64,000 bases of DNA from Anisodus tanguticus (Eukaryota > Streptophyta > Magnoliopsida > Solanales > Solanaceae), in the NCBI GenBank assembly GCA_034509755.1, contig CM067543.1:14570954-14634953 (forward strand). The letters are read 5' to 3'. Numbering within the stretch: the stretch's first letter is position 1; each line of letters begins with the position of its first letter. The notes beneath the pieces were generated by a model. That model worked only from the letters and a program-made list of their open reading frames with translations. It was not told the origin of the DNA and searched no databases. Position numbers and translations under genes: made by a program. Of the stretch, positions 12,201 to 24,200 are shown piece by piece.

Positions 12201-15200
12201 GTATTCAAGTCTTAGCCACCGAACTACAGAAAGTCACCAAGTGCTCCTCCTTCTTCAGGAACCTCGAGTTGACTATCACTATCCCAAAAGCTTTAGCGAA
12301 CTCCAAAAGTGAGACGCCTCCCCCGTTCCTGTCCCCGAGACCAAAGCCTCCATGCACGTCGTCATAACCCTCCGGAAGTGACCCGATATATCCATTGAAA
12401 TCCCCTCCTACAAATAACTTCTCAGTGGGTGGTATACCTCCCACCACCTCGTCTAAACCCTCCCAAAAGTGTCTCTTCTCCTCCTCGTCCAAGCCCCCCT
12501 GCGGCGCGTAAGCACTAATAATGTTCATAGTGAACCCTCCAACTACCAACTTAATCACCATCATCCTGTCATTGACCCTCCTAACCTCTACCACCTGATC
12601 CCTTAGCTCGCTGTCTACCAAAATGTCTACCACATTCCTATACCTCGATCTACCCGAGAACCATAACTTATACCCGTCCACATCCTTAGCCTTAGGTCCT
12701 TCCCATTTGGTCTCCTGGATACAGGCTATATTAATCCTCCTCTTCTTAAGAATCTTAACTAGCTCTATGGACTTTTACGTTAAAGTCTCAATGTTCCAAG
12801 ACCCTATTCTCAGCCTAGCATCTCCCTTACCCCACTCTCCCTCCCCCTCTAACCCTCGCCCCCGTCCCCAACCGAGAACATGACCCTAGTCTACCATTCG
12901 TCACCAAAGCCACTAAAGTGGATATAAACTAATAGACTAATCAAAGGTTTACACCTAAAAAAGGAACGCCAAGAATGATATAACTAAAGGCAAGAAGAGT
13001 AAATGCAATAACATAAAGGCAAGAAGCAATACAGTGAAGCGTCAAAAATTAAATACAGGGATAAGGACAGAGAATAGATACAAGCAACCGGAGATACCAA
13101 CTCCAGTTGGACCGAACCTGTTTGTCGTCGAAAGTCATTGTTCAGCGTCGAGAGTTACGAAGAAGAATAAAGCAAGAATATGCAGTCAAAAATTCAATAA
13201 AGCGTAGGAGCCAAAGTTTCACTACAAAAATAATAACAAAGATTGAATATGGGCCACCGGAGGTAACAACTCCTGGTGGATAACACCAGTTCGCCACTAG
13301 AAATCTCACCGGAAATCACTGTTCGCCGCCGGAAATTACTGGTCACCGCCAAAAGTTATTGTCCGCTGCCGGAGCCCACCGGAAAACTTGAGTACCTGCG
13401 CAGCCTGGTCGGAGCAGTGGGGGCTAGTGCTTACCGTCAGCGAGAGAGAAGAGGGCGGAGAGAGAAAACACTAATACCTGATCGTCAGTCGGAGGTCGGA
13501 GTGACGCCCAGTGCTGGGTCACCGTCGGGGAAGGGGGTGGGATTTGCTAACCTTACCGTTGGGCAGAAGAGAGAAAGAGAGAGAGAGAAAGAGAGAGAAA
13601 GAGAGAGTAGAGAGAAAGAGCTATAAAAACTATAAAAAAGAAGTAACTATGCAAGAAAATGGATAAAGTTGAAACATCAAAGAGAATGAAACACCATAAA
13701 AAGACAAGACTTTGCTTAAGATGAGGAATGACCAATTCGACATGATGTAAATGATCAACGAAATTGCACAGAAATCTCTATGAGCTACAACATGAAAACG
13801 GATTGCTTGTATAGAAAGAATGTCTTCCAAGTGTTTGCAGAGTTGTCAAATGAGATGAAAACTTACTCAAAAGTGGGCCATTTCAAACATCCGTCAGATC
13901 TTAAGGCTGGTGTTACTTGACAATAGAAGAAACCTGTCAAATTCAATGCATACGTAGCCACTTTTCCCAGAGAAAGCAAGACATTTGTAGCTTTGCTGGA
14001 AAAGGGGGAAAAGAAAAAACAAAATTTATAGCAAATCAGATCTTTAAATAAGAAGTTGAAGAAACAGAAATGAACAAGACAAATACCTTCGTGAATGCTT
14101 GTTCAAATCCCAGTGGAGAAATCTAAGCCGATTCTCCTCAGATAGATCCATATTGATGAATTCAATTGCATTAGCGAATTCGGCGCGGAGGATAGACTCT
14201 CGAGGCTTTTTTTCTTGGGTCTGTCAATTGAAGAATTTCGCACTGGTGAGATGCTTTTTTCCTTATTCTCTTTCTTTTAGCATATCAGCATGCCTATTAA
14301 ACTAGGGACGGGGAATCAAGGTGTTCAAGGAAGAGGGCTCTCTGCTCCAAAGAAGATAATTTTTTTTACTTGCCCCTTAAGACATTATAACAGTATAATT
14401 CTGATCCTTTGACAGAAAACAACAGACTGAAAAAAGCATCCCTCACCTTAATCAGATCCAATATAATTATGGGGTTCCCATATCTCTCAGCAAGATTCTC
14501 GAAATGAAGTCTTGTTGCTTCATATGTCTGATCCCTCTTTGACACTAAATAACAAAAACTAAGTCAACCGAAAATCAAATATTTAATTCTTACAAAGGTA
14601 GCATGAGCTAGCTTAAACATACATATAATATCAGGCTTAAGATTCAGTCGTGAAGTTTCTTGAAACCAAAAGACCGGGATTGACCCACGGTTTTGAACAA
14701 CAGAACTAATTTGCACTGGGTAACCTTCAGGGACATCCTCAAATAGAATCTGTTCAGTCTCAACATCATTCGCAACTCTACCGTTTTCATTCACACCACG
14801 CTTCAGATATCTAGAAAGGCAAAAAAAAACAGTTAGCACCAGAATTGAAGAGTATGCATTAAGAAGAAAGATATGATGTCCAGATGAGACATAATTAAAG
14901 ACGACTAATGGAAATACCCAATTAGTAGAACAGAAACCTGAAACCTACATTGCTTAATAAACCATGCTAAGAAAGTACTACACAACCACTCATTTAAAGG
15001 TACAGTAACAAATATCGCAAGCATGGACCTCTTTCTACAATAACGTATAAAGTTATGCTGCAGGTTGTCTATTTTCCTGTAAACATAAGCTACAATAGCT
15101 CATCTGTAGCCACTTAGACTATGCTAATGCTTTTGTAAGAGAAACAAAACACAGATGCTGCTCTCATTGCTAATGAGGCTCTAGATTGGAAACTAAAGGG

Positions 15201-18200
15201 TGGAGAACCAGGGTTGTTAATCAAGCTGGACATTGAGAAGGCTTTTGACAAAGTGAGTTGGTCATACTTGCTCACCATCCTGAGGCATGTGGGCTTTGGA
15301 GACAGATGGATAAGATGGAGCAAATACAACATCTCCACAGTCAGATATTCCATTTTGGTTAACAGGGGCTGTGGGCTTCTTTTCTCCACACAGAAGCACC
15401 AGACAAGGATGATCCTATCTCACCTTTTCATCTTGGCAATGGAATGACTTAGCAAAATGATACAGAAAGCTAGTTATTTGCAATGGATTGAGCCATTTAA
15501 AATAGGAAGGAGCCTGGGATCTCAAGCTGCTGTCTCTAACCTGCTTTATGCAAGTCTGTGGTTCTGAGAGATCACACGTGATACAGCTTAACCTAACTTC
15601 AGTTATTTTTGAAGCAATTTCAGGTTTGCATATGAACACGCTAAAAAGCACTATCTATCCTCTTAATGAAGTTTCAAATCTGGAAGAACTGGCTGACATC
15701 ATGGGTTGCAAGATTGGTTCATTCCCTTCCCTGGCCTTTCTTTGGGTGCCAAATACAGATCCACTGAAATCTGGACTGGGATCATTGAAAACTTTGAAAA
15801 GAGGTGGCAACACGGCAAATGGAATATCTTTCCTTTGACGGCAGACTAACACTTATCAACAGTGTCCTAGACAGCTTACCTACCTACTACATGGCTCTTT
15901 TTCCAAAGCCAACTAAGGTTTTCAAGCTGATTGACAAGTTAAGAAGAGACTTTCTGTGGGAAGGCAACAATCAGGGGCACAAATTTCACCTCATCAAATG
16001 GGGGTCACTCAACCAAAATTTCAAGGAGGTCTTGGAATCAAAGGATCTTGCATCCCATAACAAAGTATAATGATGAAGTGACTTTGGAAATTCAACTTGG
16101 AGGATGCTGGATTCTAGAAAGATGTAATCATAGTTAAGCATGAGTGTTAAATCAATGGTGCACAAAGACTTCTAGATTTCCTCATGGAGTGGGACTATGG
16201 AAAGGAATTAGAAATTTGTGGGACACCTTTGTTCAGCATGGTCATTTTGAAGTGGGTAATGGATCACTCTTAAGATTCTGGAAAGACGAATGGCTAGGCA
16301 ATGCCATTCTTCAGGATGACTTTCCAAATTTGTTCAGAATAGCACAAGATCCCAACTCTGTAATTGCTACCTACAGAGAAAAGACCAACTGGGATCTGAA
16401 ATTAAGAAGAAACGTACAAGAACAAGGGGGACATATAGAGTTGCAACAACTATAGAAGTATTAAGCTGCTAAGCCACACTATGAAAGTGTGGGAAAGGGT
16501 GGTGGAGATGACGGTTAGGAGAGGCGTGTCTATTTCAGAGAACCAGTTCGGTTTCATGTCGGGTCGTTCAACTACTGAAGTCCATCCATCTTATGAGGAG
16601 AATGGTAGAGCAGTATAGGGAGAAGAAGAGGGACTTGTACATGGTTTTTATCGACCTAGAAAAGGCATACGACAAAGTCCCGATGCTTGGAGGCTAGAGG
16701 CGTACCTATGGCGTACATTAGGGCGATCAAGGATATGTATGATGGAGCCAAGACAAGGGTAAGGACGGTAGGAGTGGACTCGGAACACTTCCCTGTGATG
16801 ATGGGGTTGCACCAGGGATCGGTTCTTAGCCCATTTTTATTTTCCTTGGTGATGGATGGTCTGACGTGGCAAATCCAAGGTGAGGTGTCATGGTGTATGT
16901 TATTCATGGATGACATAGTTCTGATTGACGAGACTCGCAGCGGAGTAAATGCTAAGTTGGAGGTTTGGAGACATACTCTGGAGTCTAAAGGGTTTAGGTT
17001 GAGTAGGACCAAGACAGAGTACTTAAAGTGCAAGTTCAATAGCGTATCGCATGAGGTTGGCGTGTAAATGAAGCTTGGTACTCGGGCAATTCAAACGAAA
17101 GGAAGTTTCAAATACCTTGGGTCGATTATCCAAGGTAATGAAGAGATTGACGATGATGACACACATCATATTAGTGTAGGGTGAATGAAATGGAGGCTTG
17201 CATCCGGGGTTTTGTGTGACAAGAAGGCGCCACCAAAACTTAAAGGCAAGTTCTACAGAGTGGTAGTTAGACCAACTATGTTGTATGGGCGGGAGTGTTA
17301 GCCAGTCAAGAACTCTCACGTTCAGAAGATGAAGGTAGCGGAAATGAGGATGTTGCGGTAGATGTGTGGGCACACGAGGAGAGATAGATTAGGAATGAAG
17401 ATATTCGGGATAAGGTAGGGGTAGCCTCGGTGGAGGACAAGATGAGGGAAGCGAGGTTGCGATGGTTCGGACATGTGCAGAAGAGAGGCGCGAATGCCCC
17501 AGTGCGGAGGTGTGAGAGGATGGCTATGGATGGTCTCAGGAGGGGTAGAGGTAGGCCGAAGAACTATTGGGGAGAGGTGATTAGAGAGGACATAGCGCAG
17601 TTTCAGCTCACCAAAAACATGACCTTAGATAGGAGGGTATGGAGGACACAGATCAGGGTAGAAGGCTAGTAGGTAATTGAGCATGTCACGCTTCGTATTA
17701 GTCGTGTCGTTTCTTGTCCTTTGATTACTGGTATTATCTGTTATCTGTTGTGACATGATCATATTTTACTTACTTTTCTTTACTTTACTTTGCTTTACTT
17801 TACTTTACTTTACTTCACTTCACTTCACTTCACTTCACTTCACTATACTTTAATTCAAACCTTATCTAACATTCGTTGTTATGTCTTCTCTTGAGCCGAG
17901 GGTCTTTCGGAAATAACCTCCCTACCTCTTAGGGTAGGGGTAAAGTCTGTGTACATTCTACCCTCTCCAGATCTCACCGTGTGGGAATACACTGGTTATG
18001 TTGTTGTTGTTGTTGATGCATGATTGGGAAGTGAATGAACTGTTAGATCTTTTTGCAAGACTTCAGCATCGTCACATCACCCCCCGGCAGTTGACAAACT
18101 TAAATGGAGGTATAACAGAGGGGGAAACTACACAGTCAAGGAAGGTTACCATCAGCTATGTAGGCTGTAGCAACCCCATGCTACACAATTGGCCTTGGAA

Positions 18201-21200
18201 GCTCATTTGGAGGACCAAACTACCTCCTAAGGTTATATGTTTTACATGGACAGCTCTATATGAGGTATGTCTTATTCAAGACAACCTGAAGAACAGGAAA
18301 ATCCAGCTCCCAAATAGATGTTAAATGTGTAAAAAGGAGGCTGCAACATCAGTCACCTTCTTCTTCACTGTGAGGTGGCCTCAGATATCTGGAATATGTT
18401 TTTTTCCTTTTTGGTCTCAAATGGACCACACCCCTCAGTTAAGGATGCTTATGAGAGCTGGAGTCTATGGAGAGTTGACAAAGCCATCAAGAAAATCTGG
18501 AACATGGTCCCTGCTTGCATTTTTGGTGTATATGGTTAGAGAGAAATAGGAGATGTTTAAATGGGGAGTCAACTCCTATAGGTCTTTTGAAGGCAAGGTG
18601 TTTTGCCAATCTGTTGAGTCAGTCCAATTTGTATCCTGTTATTAATGCAAAACATCTTTTGGACTTTATTAGCTCACTAGTTCTGGCTTAGATAGTTTTT
18701 ATACAGTCAGCCAGTCATTTTCCGTAAGCTCAAATGCCATATCTTGTAATTCTTGCATCTTCTTGATGCCTTTTATTAAAATCACTTGCTTCATCAAAAA
18801 AAGATATAAATCACTTGATGTTGCATTATTCAGTGGATCACAACTATGGACCAAGTACTAACCCTTTTCGGTATCAATTGTGTTTTTCCTAAAATAGTGT
18901 TAGAGGTGATAGTTTGGATAAGGAAGTTCATTCCTGCGAGGAAAGCAGCATGAAAAGCTAACCTTCTGTGTGGACACAATTAGAATGAAAGGACTGGGAG
19001 GATGTTTCACATGAAAGAAAATTTAAGATGACTGAAAGATTTATGAATTCATTTATACTTTTGGTTCAAAGAAAGAATATCACTTTGTATAGACAGTTGT
19101 ATAGACTTGTAAGAAGAGCAGTAGCATACCTACGACGACGACATCATGAACAACAACAACAATAATAATAACAAGTTACATTCATCGTTACTATATTCAA
19201 CTGTCTACCTGGTACCAGCATAATGACGTGAACGTCAATAACAAGAACAACAACAATAATAATAACAAGTTACATTCATCGTTACTATATTCAACTGTCT
19301 ACCTGGTACCAGCATAATGACGTGAACGTCTTGCTATCAGAGTCAACTTGAAGTCCCGGCCACAGAGAGACAGAGTATCCTGGATTCATCAGAATAACTA
19401 CATTAATGGTACATCTTAAAGTTTGCAAAGTAAGTCGGACAATGTAGTTTGGCAGGGCTTCTCTTTGGAAGCAAGTATCAAAGCATAAAAGTAATAGTAA
19501 GAATAACTTAACAAAAAAAAGAGAAAGAATGTATTATGCTTTAAACAAAGCAGCCTCACATTTCAATCCCATAAACATCCTTAAATAGCAATTTATGTGG
19601 CAGGTAGGCAGGTTATGCAACGGGTCATAAGGTCAGGTACTTATGTTCTTTGAATATCGGCCCCATGGAGTTCGGCATGAAATTCCTAGACTTCTTTTTA
19701 AATTTTTCCCTTTTTCATATCCGTGAACCAATTCCCCTCACTATTCAACAGGAGAGAACAGCCTTCTGCTACTGCTGCCTGTTATTGTCTATGCTACTAC
19801 TCAACGCCATGGCTATTCCAAAACCACCATCGCGAACCCTGAATTTCCCTTCTATTTTTGTTGCAATATTAAGCCCCATAAGCCAAAATCATGAAATAGC
19901 ATCTTCAGATATGTTCGCGCGAAAAAGACACCCAGGCTTGCCTGAATTACAGGAGCACTATTAACATGATAATTCAACAGCGGGAGATGCTATTTCATGA
20001 TCGTATCCTTAATATCAACCCCCAGCTGAACAGAAAAGAGAAAGAATTCTTGTGGAATCATATGGTTCTCCTTGCACTCCATGGGCTAGATCAGTAGGCC
20101 TTTTCTTGGTTCTCTGCTATATATTCCACAAGAGTGAGAATCAATGTAAATTAATCTTAAATACCAGACGATTCACCTGCTTGAAGAATCCATAAACCAT
20201 TGCCACTGTCCAAATAGTGTTGTGAAGGAGATTTCGTATTCCACCTGTCAGATATTCATTCCAGACAAACATGGTGTCATACAGGTCTGGTCCAGTCTCA
20301 TTATTGCACATGTTCTTCTGTAGACTTCTCATAACATGGTATGAGTAACTGAAGAAGAAGTCCTTTGTAAGGTCCACCATGCAAAGGAGTTTCCTGTACC
20401 TATACCATGAGCAGATCAAGACGAACCAATCATAAAACTAATACAGGTTGAAATGAACAGAAACGTACAAAGGCCTATAATCTTGTGGAAACCCATCAAA
20501 CCTGCCCTCATCTTAGAGAGAGAGAGAGAGGTACTCTTTTTCTTTTCTTTTTTTTGTTCAAACCAGCACGATACTTTCTTAGTCATCATCAATGTTTTCC
20601 CTCCATAGACCCAAAATTAACAGTCAAATAGTAAACAAAGGATTACAGTTCAGTTTTACCTTATCAAACAAATAGTAAACAAAGGAAGGCCTAAAGAAAA
20701 CTAGATGACTAGGAACCTCCCAAACTAAATTAAGCAAAAGTAAACATCAGTTAATTTTGTAAATCTGCTTTTTCCTTCCCTTTTCTTTTTCTGGGGTAAG
20801 AGGGGAATCTCAATCCAAAGGACCTTAAATCCAGATCAAGTCTTCCCAAAATAAGAGTCTTATTTTATTCAGTTTTGATGTTCCGTTACTTCACATGCCT
20901 ATATAATTAGAAGACATCGGATGTGCATGCATATATTGTCTCCGTCATATCCTAAAATAGTTTAGTACCACATACCAGATTAACAAATTGCAAACCTTGA
21001 AAAAATAAATCAGAAAACATAATTTGTATACAGGATTGAGAATTTCCTAATTAACTTTTTTCTTGAAATAGAAAAATAATTTTACTGCTAATGGAAAGAA
21101 AAACTCTTGTCTATAAGCGGTATACCAAGAAGTAGAGAACCTACAAAGAAATATGATTCTCTAGGAAAGACACCCAGTCTTTTATATAAATTGGAACCAT

Positions 21201-24200
21201 TAGTACACCCAAAGAAAAAAGGGATAAGAGGTAAAACTCAAAAATATACAAAATCATTCTGTGTCCCTTCGAAAGCACTCCCATTTTTCTCTTTCTATAC
21301 AGCCCACATGCTAGTAGAGCATCACGGCCATTTTTTTTATGATGATGGAGTACGGGCTATTGCGCGCACTTCAATTATTCCATTGGTACCTGCCACCTCC
21401 CCACATTAATATTAACATCCAGCTTATATTAAAGATTAAAGACAAATTGGAGTAGATCCAGATCAACTTCAATTTGACTAGATTAGACTATAAGATCAAA
21501 TTAGATCCAGTCCAACATCTAAGTTCCCAAACAGACCTTTAAAGTTTGTTTGGTTCACGGACAAAGTTATATGGCGATTACTATGTAGAGATTGTACTAT
21601 AAAGATTAATAATCACAGTGCGCATGCTTTTTGGTGGACGTTTGGTTCATTGCATTAAAAATGGATGTATGGCGCAGAACACAAAAATTTAAAATTTTAT
21701 CCTCAGTTTTAAAGTAAATCAAAAGTAAGAAGATGAAACCAATGTTATTTTGGTCTTTTAGGTTCTTTATCCTCGTAAAGCTAATCCTCATATAAGTTAA
21801 CCGTGTTTAATTCGGTATATATAAAATAATGCCGAAATTGCCCCATGGGTCATCCCCAAGTTTCGAAAGCTACGGTTGGCCCAAAGAGTTGGCTCCAGAC
21901 AAATTACTCAATCATAAAAAGATGCCAGAATTGCAGTATAAAATTATACCAGTATTGCTTATACCAGAAACGAAGCATCAACCAAACCCAATACAGACTA
22001 CCAAATTTTATATGACATTATTTTTCTAATCCCAATAACCAAATAATCCCTTAATGCATGAACTCTTCCCAAACTGAAAATGGCATAATTACTCAGACAC
22101 ACTCAACAGAAACACCACATTCTAGCTGTCAAATAAGCAAGAATAGCTAGAGATGTTAACACCTAAGGCTAAGAAAAAGTTATGCCTTTTAATGCAGACC
22201 ATGCCTAGCTCATTTCAAGACAATAAACATGATATTGCATTGACAGATGAACCAATGACATTGATTATGGTTCAATATGGACCTGAATCTCATAATTGTG
22301 CAGTAGACAAGGTAAGAAACATCGAGAGAATGTGTGATGTGCAGCAAACTGGTTTGAAAGCAATTAACCAGGGTGTACCACCAATGCAGGGGAACTGAGA
22401 GAGGTAGATGGTGCCTAACCTCCTGCTACACTTGCAGGAAGTGAAAGCTTTCAAACTCATTTCAATATTCTAATATTTTGCAGCCCAATCTTCTACATTT
22501 GAGTAAAAAATGTCAATTTCCACCAGTAAATCAAACAAAAAGAATCAAAATATATAGATGACTCAAAAAGTTTAAAAGTCATGGACCATATACAACATCC
22601 ATATCAGAGAAAGAGAAACCAAACATAGAAAAAGACAAACCTTTTTTCACTCCTATAATTAACCATCTTTGACCTTGTTTCGGCATTTGGAAGTGGGATC
22701 ATTTCACTCTTAGTGATTGCATACACAGTATGACCACAAATAGCACCAATTTGCCTCCTTTTAGTGATAAGCAGCATATAATAAGGCCCCAGAAATTTGA
22801 TGAACCCTAACAAAGAGCATAGAGATAAATGAAATCAGAAGAATGGAGCCTCTCGCATCAGAAAAGTTATACTCAAGAATTCACATACCAACAATGCCGT
22901 AACAGGTAGTGACAAATTTCAGACCCCCTGTAGACTTGTTCCCCTCATGTATCCTTCTCAACAAGTCAGAGCACTCACGTTCAGTATAGGTGGTTGAATC
23001 TTCACGTATGTTAAGCTCAGAAGGCTCCGTCCTGTCAATTTTCAACACTCTCCAGTATGCTCTACTCTTGTCCCTTCCTATCATGTAAAATTTCTGCGAC
23101 AAAGTTTTTCACCAGAGAAGAAAAGTATGTCAATAACTTTAATGAGAGAAAATGGAAATAATACAAAACAAAGAGGACTACGGCAATGGACCCCAACCAC
23201 ACTATACACACACGTGCGATCCTTCGATAATACTCATTGCTCTTTGATCAGGTCATCAGGAAACTACTTTCTGCCAGATACACCCGCATATATTTTATCG
23301 AACTGTGCACCAATACAATGTGATCTATCTTGTCAATAAACATTGATATGTGCACATATAGAATGCAACAGATGTTACTTATGTGAAGATGACTTGGAAT
23401 CAGTAGATCACCTATTTCTTCACTGCAGGTTCTCTAAACAGTGCTGAGAACTATTTCTAAACCTTCGGGCATCTTATGGGTAATGCCCAGAGATGTAAGG
23501 AGTTTATTAGATAGTTGGAAATTTCTAAAGGTTCCCATAAGGCTGAAGCAAATTTGGAAGACCATCCCACTTTGCATATTTTGGACCCTATGGCTGGAGA
23601 GGAACAAAGCATGTTTTGAAGGACGTAAAACTCACATCTCTAGAGTCAAGAATAAGTGTTTGCATAATCTGTTTTTCTGGTGTAATAGGAATCTGTTAGT
23701 TAGTATGGACCAATACATGGATTTGTTAGGACAGAAAGAGTGATCGCTTGTCTGCTTGATCTTTGTATGAGCCCTGTTTCCTTTTGTACCAGCTTGATAC
23801 TTTATTAATAAAATCTTACCTTATCAAAAAAAAATTGCCATCGAATAGTCAAATATCTGCGAACTTGATGACCGCATAGGATGGAAAAGCGTCCTATCGC
23901 TGCTTAGCAGCATTTACACTCAGGCTGATCTTAAATAAGAAATATTAAGTTCTTTTTAATTGGTAAGGGAAAGATTGAGTACGCAAGTTAAAGGTTGCCT
24001 CAGCAGCCAAAACAAATTAGTTAACAGGTTATAGAAAGTAATTAAAAGTGTTTGTCGAGGAAGAAGGTACTAACAAAACAATACATGCCAGCTTGTGGAG
24101 GCATTTCAAATTCGGCAAATGAACTCCATATAATAGTTAGCTTAAGGAAATATCCTATGAATCAATACTAATTACCATAATCAAATATAAAGCAAAGTGG

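Larger units (their letters stand above)
9611..13620 (-). mobile_element. RTE-like LINE (endonuclease plus RT), SAC intron 9
   Basis: Nearly complete non-LTR element. On the minus strand: a 5' region (about 12885-13620, GA/CT-rich start), endonuclease, reverse transcriptase, C-terminal part, then the tail with CTACCCTCCCCAGACCCC and a degenerate GTTGTTATT end at 9611. Two other copies lie in the window. No clear target duplication was found; right end is approximate. Confidence 0.85.
15116..18802 (+). mobile_element. L1-type LINE, split in two by another LINE, SAC intron 5
   Basis: 15116-16421 carries RT sequence (LLIKLDIEKAFDKVSWSYLL, then FDGRLTLINSVLDSLPTYYM, FKLIDKLRRDFLWEG). 18018-18802 continues with WEVNELLDLFARLQ and the zinc-finger-like tail WRTKLPPKVICFTWTALYEV, ending in an A-run at 18796-18802. 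Joining the two sides of the insertion gives NVQEHDWEV in frame. 5'-truncated; many stops. Confidence 0.85.

Noticed and set aside
13276..13626. Plus-strand open frame with an Arg/Glu-rich end
   Set aside because: Lies antisense to the 5' region of the LINE and ends in a GA repeat; composition explains it.
19141..19330. Repeat pair that might suggest a CRISPR or satellite
   Set aside because: Only two copies, no spacers, and it duplicates part of an exon.
21539..22053. MITE in intron 3
   Set aside because: End similarity is limited to about 7-11 bases and no target duplication is visible; mentioned only as a weak possibility.
22153..22398. Plus-strand open frame of 81 codons in intron 3
   Set aside because: No recognised motif, lies in an intron antisense to the gene, and length is compatible with chance.
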